DNA of 64,000 nt from Anaeramoeba flamelloides (GCA_027625915.1 JANTQA010000029.1:4712001-4776000), one strand, 5' to 3'; positions 12,401 to 23,826 are shown, counted from the stretch's first letter. Made by a program: numbers and translations. The notes: generated from the sequence alone by a model not told the origin.

Positions 12401-15400
12401 GTTTATATCTTTATTTGTTCGAAAAAATGAAACTCCAAAGTCAGTCAATCATTTAGAAAGTTTTCTATTCTGATTTTTCTTGGTATCCAATGAATTAAGA
12501 AAAAATCTAAAATTGTTATTATAAAAAAATATGCAAAATATAAAATGTTATTAACATATTTATACTCCAATTATTGAACAACCGTTAATGAAATTTATTG
12601 ATCAGCATAATATTGATCAACAATTTGAATATTACCAGTGTTAGGTGATAATTCATAAACCAAGGGTGATTATTGGATGGTTCCATAATAACAATGATAA
12701 ACATAATATGGTTTTAAAGAATTTCCCTTTACGTACCATCTGATCTAAACTCATATAAATGTTTTCCAAAAAAGTCTGGCATTTTTTTTATTTCATACAG
12801 TCAATCCAAACCTACCTTGAAATTTTATCAATATCAAATTTTGATGTTGATATAAATTTTTAAAAAGTTCAATATGAGAATAATAAAGCTCATATCGAAA
12901 AAAAAATTCCTAAATGAGTCAATATTCCAGAATTTTTTCTGATTTTCAAAAAATAAATTTTCAGAACATAAAATGACTCTAAACATCAAAAGTTCATTAA
13001 GAAACAACATAAAATTTCCTCTAAAAAATGAATTTATTTTTGGATCACATTAGAAGAATATTTTTGATATGAACTCATTTATGGAAAAATATTTTCAATT
13101 GAAGCTTTCTTATTCTTCTATTCTTAGATTTTAAAAACTATATCAACATCAAATTTTGATATTGATAAAATTTCACGGTAGCCTTGGAACAGCTGTATAA
13201 TATTCTCTTTGTAAATAGTTCTATTTGTAAATTGTTAATATAAAATTAAGAAAGAATATTAATACCGACTGAATTAATAAATATTGTTTGTATTTCAAAA
13301 ATATATTCATCAAAACATTTGCAAAAAAAAAAAAAAAATTCCAACTTTTTTTGGAGAAAACAAGGTACAGCCCAATTCCAATTAAAAAAATGGTAATGGG
13401 TAAAGTACACAAACGATTTTTTACACAATTAAATACAGTTAGAAGTTTTCAACTTCTATTAGAAAATTTTGTCTCATTAATCTCCTCGGAAAAAAATGAC
13501 AATGATCAAAAATAAAAAAATAACCACGCAATTTTAAACCCTTTTAAAAAAAATCAAATAAAATTGTGATCAGCATAAATTCCCATATTTTTTAATAATA
13601 TAATGTCATACAAATCAACAAATTTTGATTTCATTAAGGCAAACCAATTTATGATGAATAGCAATTTTATATATTTTAATACATTAAAGTTAGAATTGGG
13701 TTTAGTATAGATATTTTTGAAATTAATCTGCCCTACATTTTTGGAAATAGATTTTAAAAAATATCGGAAGGTTTAAAATGCTTTTTTGTGGTTTCCATTC
13801 CTTCAAATGGTAAAGAGTTAATAAAATCATTTTAAATTTTTAGTAATTCTATTGGGATTTTCAAATACCTTAATTTTCCAATTCATAAATAAAAATTTTT
13901 ATTTCAATTTCCAAAATCTTTTTACTGATTATTTGTTGTGAAAAAACATCAATTTCTCTAATAAAAAAAGTTTTTTAAGAGAACCGGTATGGGCAAAAGA
14001 GAACCGGTATGGGCAAGTGGAAACACAACCCAGTGTACAATCTGAAGGCCGGGGTTCTATTCCCTTAACCATTATTTCTTATTGTTTACCATTTTCTCAA
14101 ATAGCCAGGTAGGTGTAATTTTAATTAAAAATCGGGCTTATGCTTCTTAGAACCACTAATTCTTTGAGGAAATCGTTTGACCGAATTGAATCTTTTTGAC
14201 TATTATAAAACTGAACGGAATTGGAACAAAATCCCTCTCAATTTATGGAGCGGATCCGATTTTTGGGAGAAATTACCAGCTCTCACTTGGTTCAACAATA
14301 TCTCTAATTCAAATTAGGGATTCGGGCAAACAGGTGGACTTTTAGTACCCACTCTTTAATGGAAAAAAAAAAAAAATAAAAAAAGTTTTTTATAACATGT
14401 TATAAACGTGTTGTAATGGTGTTATAAAGGTTTGGAATGTTATAAAATTTTATCATAACAACTTTTAGAAAATAAATATTTGTTATAAAATGCGTTATAA
14501 AATTTGTAACATGTTATAAGCCTGTTATAAGAATATTTTTCCAAAAAATATGTAAAAAATCATCATTTAAAAGGGAATTTTGTTATAAAAATGTTATATA
14601 GATGTTATAAAAAAAGTTTTTTTATTAGGGTTCCTTTCAAAATCTATTTGAAATAATACTTTTTCAAGATTTAATTAATCTTTCTTTTGGAACTTTGAAT
14701 AAAAGATTAATTATTATAATTTGAATTTAACAGTAAAATCCCTTTATATTAACTTAATATCAAAATTATTTCATTGGTATAAACACACATGTTTAAATTC
14801 CCTTTTAGAGCAACAAACAATTCTTAAATAGTGAAGTGGCATGAATTTTTCAATGAGAGTTATATTACCACAATAATTTTTTAGAAAAAAATATCTTTAA
14901 AAAAAAATTATCATCAAAAAATTTCATTAATGGGCTTTTCATTATTAGTAAAAAAATAATAATTTTATTCGTAATATTAAATAAAATATTTTTTATTTTG
15001 AATTGGCACCAATTTTTCTTTTGATGTTTAATTTCTTTCCAAAATATTTTATTTTCTTGTTTTTAATGCAACGTTCAAAAAAACAAATAATAATAAATCT
15101 AAAATTCAATTTATAATTTGATGATAAAAACTACAACATTAATTGTTTTTTATAGGAATACGCTTTAATAAAACTGAAAATTCATTTCTTTCTTTAAAAT
15201 CGAAGGAATGGTTTACTTTACCTGAAAATTTTTCTTTTGAAATTTGGCTTCACACTATTGGCAATCTTGGAACATTTGCCGGGATGGTTTCTGGAAATGG
15301 AAGAATGAATTCTTATTCATGCAACGATAATAATTTTATGTTAAATATTGATGATTACGGTACTTTTAATTTGCGATATTTAGATTCAAGTGGGAATTGT

Positions 15401-18400
15401 AAAGTAATTCAAACTTCTGGTATCCAATCAAATAGTTTTTATCATATTGTTCTTTTACATAATCAACAGGATTCCCTTCTTTATATCAAAGGTAAAAATT
15501 TTTATACTTTTCTTTTTTTTTTTTTAGTTTATTTTATTCGATAGGAAAGAAGGTGATCATTTACCATTACAATTTCTCATGAAAAAATTTTGAAAATTAA
15601 ATATTTTCGGATTTTGATATTAAAAGAAAAGTCCCAGTTGAATTAAAAATGAATTCAGTCAATAATCTTTAGGTAAATATATTAAAACTATCAAAATTTT
15701 TGAGTCTTTAACAAAATTCCTAAATCATAATTTAGGAATTCGGGCAAATAAGAGGAATTAAAAACTCCTCCGTTAAATAATAAAAAAAAAAAAAACTATC
15801 AAAATTTTAATTCTGCTAAGAATACATTTAAAATTTTGTTTACTTTACCATTTTGAGAAACTGCTTATTCAATATTAAAGTTTAAATTGAATACGAAAAA
15901 CTCATTCTTTCAATAGATTCTATCTTTGGGGGGTTATTATATCAAACAAAAGATAATACTCCTGTAGGTTAATTTTCAAGAATGATTTAGTGAAAAAAAT
16001 AAGATGAGAAACCCAAAGCAGAATTTTCATGTATTCAAACATAAAATGGTAAGCAAAATATCTAGAATCCCTTTTTTTTTTGGTCTTTTCTAAAATTATC
16101 GGACTCTTCTTGTTCAAAAGACGGGGAAAAGCAAATTGTATTTTAATTTGTTTTTCAGAGAAAATCGAACAAAACCCCTTTGTAAATTAGCATGAATTCA
16201 AAACACCTAAATTTTAAAAGGCATTATTATTCTCTAAAACTTTGTCTTTTAAATAAGTTCGGAGAAGCCAAAGAAAAGACAAAAAAATTAATTTACAAAA
16301 ACAAAAAAAATTTTTTCATTTCTTTTTTCAAGTTTACTTACACTTACAAACCAAACTTTAAAACAGAACAAACTTTAAAATAATAAAGGCCTTTGAAGAT
16401 ATTTATTCTAATAGTTAAAAAGAAGATAGAATATTTTCATTGCTTTTTGAAATAGCAAACCTCAGAAATCACATAAACTTGAATCTCAAATTTTGATCAC
16501 TTTTTTATTTTTATTTCTCTCGACCTAATTCAGTCACATTGGTTTTACTAATTCAAATTAGTAATACATGTTTATTCAAAATTGATTAACCTTTGGAATT
16601 ATCATTAACTAGAAGGTTTGAAATTAAATTGGTTTTGTAGTGAAAGTTTTAAGAGGGGAAAATATCATTTTTTCATATTTCATAGAATACATCTGACCGA
16701 CATCGATTCCTTTGGAAATTCTTTGATAATGAATCCAATTTTGATACAATTTTATATTTGATTTTATTAAATAGAACAAATACTATTAGAATTATATGAA
16801 TAAAAATGCCAGATCTATGAGTTCTTCAAAATATTAATTAAAGATGTTTTATTGTGTAAATAATCCACAAGTCACCAATCTCAATAAAAATCCAATAATT
16901 TTTATTCTTAGGTATCTTAAATAATCCTTTTTGATATATCCAATTAATTTCGTCTCAGTAGAATTCATTTTGAGTATTTTCTTTAACTAAAATTTGATTT
17001 TTAAATTTATTTCTCAAATTAAAAACTTTTTGAAAATCCAAGTAATTTTTGACAAAGAAAAAAATCCAAAGAAAATAAATTTTCAAAGAGAGATAATAAA
17101 AAGAATTACAAAACCCATAAGATCAACGACAGATATAATAACACATCTCTTCAAATATTACTTTAATTTTGAAATATTTCCAAGATAAGAGGAATTATTA
17201 CCTAATGAAGAAACACTAAAAATTGAAAATGAGAGAATAACTTTTTTTGACTTTTAAAAAAAGTTCCTACTTTAACGGGCAACTCATTAAATATTAGAAA
17301 CTCATCCAAGAGTTCGTCTCTTAATAAAAATAATAAATTGTTTTCAAACAGAGTAAATCTGAATCGAAAATTTTAATCTAAGACTGTTCATTTTTTAATC
17401 AAAAATACTTGTTAATTTTGAAAAAATAAAAAAGATGTTTTGATGATAACATGGTTTGTCATGATATAAACAATAAACTTGTGATTTTATATAACTTGAT
17501 TAAAAACACATTATTACGAAAAATCATAAAATCAAAATTATCCCCAAAATAGTGAAAATCTACAAAAGCAAAAAACAGAAAATTATTTTTTTGAAATCAC
17601 ATTAGAAAAACTTTAATGAATTTTACCAAGCTTTACCACTTTTACCAGCCTTTACCCCTTTAAAAGTCTTGACAGTGTTTGTAAGAGTTCTGAAAAATGT
17701 CTTCAAGTGCTTGAAAGGTTTGAAAGAAAAAAAGATAGAAAAAAAGCAAATTATTTTTTTTGCAGTTGAAAAACAAAAAGTTTTCTTTTCATTTTTTTTT
17801 TACCAAAATATAAAATTTCGAATGAATTTTTTGATCATACTCATAATAACCTATTCAGAAATTTTACTTGAATCTCTAATAGATTTTTTTTTTTTTAAAT
17901 GGTTCTTATTGTCTTCGCAAGTTAAATAATCAAAAAGAAGATAGAGGGGATTTTCATTCTTATTGGTGATAGATTAAAAAAAAAAACCTTTAAAACTCTA
18001 GTTAGTTTTTTCTTTCCAATGAGAAGAAGAAGAAGAAGAAAAAGAAAAAAAAAATCTTTCCAACCAATCTTTATAACTGGTGATAGTGTGACTAGGTTAT
18101 TGAAAACACTTTTGAAAGGTTATCCATCTCCTTAAAACTTGAAAGAGAATAAAAAAAAAAAATGATTTCACATAAAGGCACGTTCTTTAAAGAAAGCATG
18201 AAAGATTTGGTATTTTCATAAGCGTTTTTATTCATAACAATTTATAATACAATAATAGACTGAGAAGCTACTAATTTACATTTTGTGATCATTTTTGTTG
18301 TTGATCTAAAATGATCGAGAAGTTTGTTGACTAAATTAAAAAAAAAATATATTGAAAAATAAAAAATAAATTAATAAAAAAAAAAAAAAAATTTAATATA

Positions 18401-20449
18401 ATACAACCAAAAGATACTAATCAAACATTAGATACTAGTTTTGTGTTAAATATTGGAAGCAATTGGAATCCAGGGTATCTAACACTTGGTTACACTACGT
18501 CATTAATCCCAGGTGCTAATGAAATTAATTCATTTGTGGTTTACAATAATTCATTGACTGTTGAACAAATTAATGGTAATTTTGGCACTGATGGGGACCC
18601 ATTGTTACCAATTTGGTATGATCAATCATATGAAATTATTAACCAAGAGTTAGTGGAAAACGAAACGAGTATTATTACTTTTGAACCACCAATAATTTAT
18701 TATGATGACTATGATAACAAAAATATTGAATTAAATATTATATTAAATGAGACATCAAATGTTGAATATTTTGATTCTAATGACAATGAAATAAATGGAA
18801 GTGATGGTACTATAATTAATTTGGGGGGTATCTATTCGTTTAAATTGAAACCAAAAATGTATGTCGAGCAGGGTGTGGTCTATGAACTGAATTATTTTTG
18901 GAAAATTTTGGATCCAAATTTTGAAATCCATTTCAATTCAAATAAAAGGATGGCCAATTTTAGTATTAAAGTTACTACTAGTAAACCGGAAATTTTTGAT
19001 CAAGACATAACGATTTGGAAAGCTGTAGAAACTTGCTCGAGTGTCATTGAAATGATCAATTCAAAATATCAAATAAGTAACGTTCCTGACAAATGGTTAA
19101 ATTTGCAATTAGTGGACATTTCAAATAGCTATGGTGATATTTTTTTAGATGAAAATTGCCAAACTGTTCCTTTAAATGTTAGTTCAGCAATTGTCGTCAA
19201 TGGTACTGAAAAGGATTACTATGCAAATGTCTATATGAAAACGGTCAATGATTCCATTTTAGTGTCGAGTTTTGATATCCAAGTGCATACAGAGCATGAG
19301 CTCAAATCGAATGTCGCCACCGTCAGTGTCAATTGGCAAAATTCTTTATATTTAACGTGGGGTGATGGTTTTGATTCTGTGAAGGAGGGTAAAATTGCAA
19401 CAGTTCAGGTCAATTGGGTAGATGCAAATCCATTAAATTTAGATCTTGAATATTATTTAATTTTAGAAGATATCGAAAAGGTCAATGTTGATACGAGAAT
19501 GAAGGGTAATTTACAAGTCTCAAATAGAAATGGTATTAACTTTTTACCTTTGAATATTGGTGATACAATTAACTATAATCAAGATCCTGAACAGAATGGT
19601 TATCAATTTTATTTGTCTTCGGGTGAAAATACGTATGGCGAATTCCAATTAACTTTAAAACTCGTTCACAATGGTATCAGCCGTTTATTTAAAAAAAATG
19701 TCAACGTGTCAAATACTCCAAATCCAATGAAATTCAATTGGTATTCAAAATTGCAAAATGGTAAAATCCAATATTTGGAAGATTCTGGTTCCGTGGTCAA
19801 TGTAAATGCTACAGATGATATTGAGTTTTATATCCAATCAATAAATATAGATTATACGCCAGTTACAATAAAGGTTGTCGGAAAGAATTTAAAATTCACT
19901 TTAGCAATCGGCAATGTGGTGAAAAGTGGTGAAATACAAGTTTCTTCAGAAGATGTTGATACCATAAACCCTAGATTTGATCCCTTGAAAATTAGTTTTC
20001 CTAAATCAAAATTTGAGAGTTCAAAAACATTGAAACTTGAAATTTCCGTTTGGTCAGACTCAGATTCTACACAAATTAAGGGTGATTGTAAATTAAAAAT
20101 TGTTGGATATGACCAATTAACAAAAAATGGTCTTTCAGGTGGCGCAATAGCTGGAATAACAATTTCAGTCATATTCGTGGTCATTCTTCTTCAGGTTTTG
20201 GCAGTCATCTGGTATCGTAAAAAGAAAAATAATTCTTTCAAACTAATAAATTCAGAACCAAATCAAAAAGTGACATCAGAAAATAAGGTCACCAATGAAT
20301 ACCAATCAAGCTCCGTTTCCGATTTAGATTCAGATTCCGAAACAAACTTAAGAACAAAATTATTGAAATCTGATAACCCACAGGATGATGTCTCTGAAAA
20401 TCAAATCATTATATCCTCAGATACTTTAAATAATGAAAGCAATATTTAA
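9472..20449 (+). CDS. Secreted/type I membrane protein with laminin-G-like domain (3 exons)
   Basis: Exons 9472-9682, 15156-15491 and 18414-20449 join to 860 residues. Both introns are GT-AG and phase 1, and the joints restore the frame exactly (G+GA = Gly; G+AT = Asp). ATG 9472 is chosen because a signal peptide follows at once (MFIISRSTICFFFLLSIL.., cut likely after VYCA). Exons 1-2 and the start of exon 3 form a laminin-G/concanavalin-like beta-sandwich (FSFEIWLHT, FNLRYLDSSGN, NSFYHIVLLHN, ..NEINSFVVYNNSLT). A long ectodomain I cannot assign follows (beta-rich, many N-x-S/T sites). One transmembrane helix sits near residues 755-783 (GGAIAGITISVIFVVILL..), then a short basic, Ser/Asp-rich cytosolic tail. 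Probable role: cell-surface adhesion or recognition, by inference. Function unknown; gene structure well supported. Confidence 0.85.
10333..10688. mobile_element. Foldback element with about 65-bp inverted arms
   Basis: Arms at about 10333-10397 and 10622-10688 are inverted copies with only a few differences, sharing TCATGTTTTTTTG, AAATTGTGATTTT and CATTAACTGTGATACTTTT. The 225-bp centre is non-coding. Outer flanks also show weak inverted similarity, so true ends may lie a few bases outside. No clear target duplication. Confidence 0.7.
12757..13750 (+). repeat. Family B element, copy 2, split by a MITE
   Basis: Left part (TTTTCCAAAAAAGTCTGGCA) and right part from 13198 (AATATTCTCTTTGTAAATAG) match family B copy 1 either side of the inserted element at 12798-13195. 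The right end TTTTTGGAAATAGA is the inverse of the left end. The 75-codon frame at 13288-13515 falls inside this repeat and is not treated as a gene. Confidence 0.65.
12798..13195. mobile_element. TA-flanked MITE nested in family B
   Basis: A 398-bp element with inverted ends: left CAGTCAATCCAAACCTACCT, right its diverged reverse complement; the next 45 or so bases (TGAAATTTTATCAATATCAA and following) match almost perfectly. TA precedes (12796-12797) and follows (13196-13197). The CAGT terminus and TA duplication indicate a Tc1/mariner relative. It interrupts family B copy 2 at a point intact in copy 1. Non-coding. Confidence 0.8.
13957..14630. mobile_element. GTTATAA-rich hairpin element interrupted by the SINE
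   Basis: Left end CTAATAAAAAAAGTTTTTTA at about 13958 is mirrored by the inverted right end TTTTTTTATTAGG at about 14629. The body 14393-14620 contains GTTATAA or its near-variant about ten times on both strands. The SINE duplicated 17 bp of the left end on entering. Non-coding; class unknown. Confidence 0.55.
13978..14375 (+). mobile_element. tRNA-derived SINE with LINE-like 3' end
   Basis: A 398-bp insert flanked by a perfect 17-bp direct repeat (ATAAAAAAAGTTTTTTA at 13961-13977 and 14376-14392). The head holds a Pol III A-box-like TGGGCAAGTGG and a B-box-like GGTTCTATTCC in tRNA-like spacing. A 20-bp block (GAGAACCGGTATGGGCAA) is duplicated at the very 5' end. The body is clearly less AT-rich than its surroundings. 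The 3' end carries TTAGGGATTCGGGCAAACAG, then a short hairpin and an A-tail, matching the ends of the LINE copies at 15701 and 37720. It looks intact for a SINE and fairly young given the perfect duplication. Confidence 0.85.
15701..15791 (+). mobile_element. Very short 5'-truncated LINE 3' end
   Basis: A 91-bp insert with a perfect 17-bp target duplication (AAAACTATCAAAATTTT at 15684-15700 and 15792-15808) and an A-rich tail. It reads TCTTTAACAAAATTCCTAAA.. GGAATTCGGGCAAATAAGAG, the same ending as the LINE at 36495-37800. Translated, it gives S-L-T-K-F-L-x-x-x-L-x-I-R-A, the C-terminus of the LINE protein. Confidence 0.85.
17440..18345 (+). repeat. 0.9-kb inverted repeat, left arm
   Basis: It aligns, with many gaps and mismatches, to the reverse complement of about 21810-22715. 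Clear anchors are ACGAAAAATCATAAAAT, AAATATAAAAT..TTTGATCATAC, TTGGTGATAGA and GACTAGGTTATTGAAAACAC. It lies entirely in intron 2. Non-coding; probably one copy of a dispersed transposon. Confidence 0.65.
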
Positions 20450-21347
20450 GTTTTTCTTTTTGTTCCTATATTTTTTGTTTTTTTTATTTATAAATTAATA
20501 AATAATATTTTATATTAAAAAAATTAGATTTTTTTTTTTGTCAATTTGTTCAGATGGTGGTGTTTTTAGAAATGTGATGAGCTAGTGTTTATATATTCCA
20601 AAAATGGAAATAGAATACAATTGATTTTTAAAAAAAATGGGGAGGGGGGGTATATTGTAGAGAAGTCTGAATTAAAGCATGTAACTATTTAATATAAATA
20701 ATATTAGTTGTTTCGGGTTAAAGCTTCTATATTAAAAAATTGTTTCTTAAAAAAACCTATTTTTTAAAGAAGTTAAATTGCTTGATATTGATATTTTTAG
20801 TAGTTTTGTAATGTTTTATAGAAAAAAATTATTATTTTTTTGATCACAATCATTTTTTCTAATTGAGCCAAATTTTTTTTCTTTTTTTTTTTTTTTTTTT
20901 TTATACGCTTTTTTTTTTCTTTCATTGTTTTTCTTTTTCTTTTCTTTTTTTTTTTTTGATACTTTTTTTTGTTAAAGACACCATGTCGTAAAAAAAATAT
21001 CTTATAAAAAATAAGAAAAATTAAAATAATTGAATTACTTTGATGTAATGTCTTTTACTATTCATTAAAGTAATTGTAAAAAAACTTATTGATAACATTT
21101 TTTGAGTGAAAATTTAGGGATAAAAAAAATATATTCTCTTATTTCAAAAAAATATGTTTAACCTTTTTTTCAGATTTTTATTTTTTAATTTAGTTATTTT
21201 TTAAAAATATCTGATTTTTATTTATTTTGAGTAAATTAAAAATTAATTTGCAATAATCGAGGTTTTGATGATATATATGCTTAATACATGATAAAGTTAG
21301 AAAAATCACAATTAACACTATTTTATAAACTACCACAATTTTTTATA

Positions 21348-21540
21348 CTGTCAGTTCCACTTTTATAACACAAACTTTCAACAAAAATTAATGCACAAAA
21401 ATATTCCAAATTGAAGTATAAAAATTCAGATTCTAGTAAAAGAATTTGTCAAAGCAAAATCCAAATTTTGTACTTAATTTGAGATTTTTTTGATGCTTAA
21501 ATTTTGTTGAAAGTTTGTATTTTAAAAGTGGAACTGATGG
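21348..21540. mobile_element. Tc1/mariner-type foldback MITE, copy 2
   Basis: A 193-bp diverged copy of the 5963 element (CTGTCAGTTCCACTTTTATA at the left, inverse at the right) with TA at 21346-21347 and 21541-21542. The flanks themselves form an inverted repeat for about 30 bp (CTACCACAATTTTTTATA against its near-complement), so it sits in the loop of another, older hairpin. Confidence 0.85.
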
Positions 21541-21809
21541 TATAAAAAATGGTGGTATCGTATAAAATCTTGATAATTATGTAAAAATCGCGATAATTAT
21601 TAAAAAATCGTGATAAATACCAAAATATCATAATTAAAAATGTAATTGTGATATAAAAATTGATTGGTTTTTCGGTTATTTCAGGTATTTTTTTACAAAG
21701 AAAATTTTTTTGATTAAAAAATAGATTATGTGAAAAAAAGTTATTCTTTTAAAAAATAACAAAAAACATACTTGATTTGATAAAGGAACAGATCAAAGAG
21801 TTTTGTTGA

Positions 21810-22715
21810 CTTTTCTTTTGAATTTAGTTGGTAAACTTATTATTCATGTTAGCTCAACAATAATTATAACTAAAGATAAATAAATATTTTCAGTTAATGG
21901 TGGTATTTTAAAATTAGGGTGAATAAAAATACTTCTAAAAACAAACAACCTTTCAATGTTCTTGAAAGAATATATTTCTTAGGTGAAAGTATTTTCGATA
22001 TTCTATGAAAACTGAAGGGGGTTGGATAACTTTCCAAAGGATTTCACTACAACCTAGCCACATAATCACCAATTTATAAGATTTTTTGTACAATTGTTGT
22101 CTTCTTCTCCATATTCTTCCTCTTTAAATTCTTTGTATTGGACTGAAAACACATTTAGAGTTTAGAGGTTTTTGTTTGGTCTATCACCAATAAATAGGTA
22201 AATTATTATTCTTTATTCTTTTTGGCTATTTAAATTGTGAAGGCAATAACCCCATTTTAAAGAAAACACATCTATCTTATATCCAAGTATATTGTTGCAA
22301 TGGATTATTATTGGTTTGATCATAAAATTTGTTTGTGATTTTATATTTTGTAAAAAGAAAAAACAATAAATAAATTTTTGACTACTATTACGAATATTCT
22401 CATTCCTTTTATTAGAGTTTTCTGTCTTTCAAAACTTCCAAAAACTTGGAGGGGATTCACAACCCTTGGAAACACTTTCTAAAATTTTTAAAGTCTCAAG
22501 TATTGTAAAAGTCTCAAGAATTTGTAAAAGTCCAGGGATTTTTTTATTAATTGATTTCAAAAAAAATAATTTTTCTTCTTTTTGAGAAAATTATTTTATT
22601 GTGATAATCTGGAAAATCGCTATTTTATGATTTTTCGTGATAAAGTAGGATTAATGGCGATTTTTTTTTAATATTATCACGAATTAATAGTTAATATAGT
22701 GATTATATATATTAT
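21810..22715 (-). repeat. 0.9-kb inverted repeat, right arm
   Basis: Reverse-complement partner of about 17440-18345; together they flank the terminal exon of the laminin-G-like gene. Identity is moderate, so the pair is old. The A/T-rich 21550-21680 block with ATCGYGATAA motifs beside it may belong to the same element. Confidence 0.65.
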
Positions 22716-22808
22716 CATTAAAACTTTTGATGATGAAATATATTAGGTATTTTTGAATACAAAGAAATATATATATATATATTTCAATTTATTATTTAAG
22801 TTTATATA

Positions 22809-23004
22809 CAGTCAATTTCACTTTTAAGGCACAAACTTTCAACGAAATTTAAGGTACAAAAAAATCTCAAATTAAGGCACATTTTTTGGAATTTTAATTT
22901 TTACAATTTATTTTACTAGAAGCTGAATTTTGTGCTTTAATTTGAGATTTTTTTTGTGCCTTAAATTTCGTTGAAAGTTTGTGCCTTAAAAGTGAAACTG
23001 ACTG
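22809..23004. mobile_element. Tc1/mariner-type foldback MITE, copy 3
   Basis: A 196-bp copy, nearly perfect palindrome, CAGTCAATTTCACTTTTAAG at the left and AAAAGTGAAACTGACTG at the right, TA at 22807-22808 and 23005-23006. Arms are among the best preserved of the family. Confidence 0.9.
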
Positions 23005-23697
23005 TAAATTTTTTGAAATAGGGTTTAGTTGCAAATTATTTACTTGAGGTTGAATAATCTGAGCATATTTAATAGATTTACAAAAAAAATATAACATTTT
23101 TGTTCGAATTACTTTTGATTTGGCAACCTTAAGGTGGCGACTACATCATAAGATATGATATAAATTTGAGAGAGGTGAGAGATAATATTTGATTTTAGTG
23201 CTTGTGATCGTAGATTCTCTAAAAATTTTTTTAAAAAAATTATTTGATATTATTTTTTTTAGTAAGGTTAAACAATAAAAAAAAGAGAAATGAATTAATA
23301 AAATTGGTACAATTTTTTTTTTTTTTTCAAATATTTTCTTTTAGGAGAAGATAATTTTAGATTCTTAGAATAAAACATATAGAGATTTTATGGTTTAAAA
23401 TTTGATAAAATATTATAACATTCACTTCTCCTATTCCACAAGATCCAAGTATTTAAAATCCTGAAAAGATTTGTTTTGTTTTAATTCAAATTTTTTGGAA
23501 TCATTCTAGTTATTAAACCTCATTTGTATTTTCTTTTGTGCTTCTCTGTTTTCTCAATGGTAATGTTGGGGTTCATTTTAAACAAAATCCAGTTATCCCA
23601 AATGTCACTGAGAAAAAAAAAAGTTCTAATTGTTTATGTTGTAAGGATTAAAAAAAGCTCAAAAATGATGAAAAATATAAAATGAAAAAAATTCTAT

Positions 23698-23790
23698 GCC
23701 ACAATAGAATGTTGAGATAAGGATAAAAGATAAGTCATTCAACATTCAAAACACTATTTTAAGCAATTCAACTCAACATTCTATTGTGGC
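23698..23790. repeat. Perfect 19-bp inverted repeat beside the tRNA gene
   Basis: GCCACAATAGAATGTTGAG at 23698-23716 is exactly inverted at 23772-23790, with a 55-base loop. It lies 36 bp from the 3' end of the tRNA gene. Possibly a tiny MITE or a structured element; no target duplication identified. Confidence 0.75.
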
Positions 23791-23826
23791 AATTTCTTTG
23801 AGACTTTTAAAAAAAATATAAAAAAA

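Larger units (their letters stand above)
9683..15155 (+). other. 5.5-kb intron 1 of the laminin-G-like gene
   Basis: Bounded by donor GGTAAAA after 9682 and acceptor TTTTTATAG before 15156, both phase 1. It contains a foldback element (10333-10688), family B copy 2 with a nested MITE (12757-13750) and a SINE inside another hairpin element (13957-14630). No credible coding exon or RNA gene was seen in the remaining sequence. Confidence 0.75.
15492..18413 (+). other. 2.9-kb intron 2 of the laminin-G-like gene
   Basis: Donor GGTAAAA after 15491 and acceptor CAACCAAAAG before 18414, phase 1. It holds a short LINE 3' fragment (15701-15791) and one arm of a 0.9-kb inverted repeat pair (about 17440-18345) ending only about 70 bp before exon 3. 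Nothing else identifiable. Confidence 0.7.

Noticed and set aside
13288-13515. 75-codon frame
   Set aside because: Lies inside transposon family B and is not conserved between its copies.
14393-14630. GTTATAA array considered as CRISPR or satellite
   Set aside because: Units are irregular in spacing and orientation and are bounded by inverted ends, so it is a hairpin transposon.
17275-17340. Possible further LINE/SINE tail (AACGGGCAACTC with A-rich end)
   Set aside because: Only the GGGCAA core and a loose hairpin match; no target duplication could be found.
17669-17929. 86-codon frame
   Set aside because: Falls in the left arm of the inverted repeat pair; the other arm has no matching frame.
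17440-22715. Whole region as one giant transposon with long inverted ends carrying the exon
   Set aside because: Exons 1 and 2 of the same gene lie outside and splice in frame to the enclosed exon.
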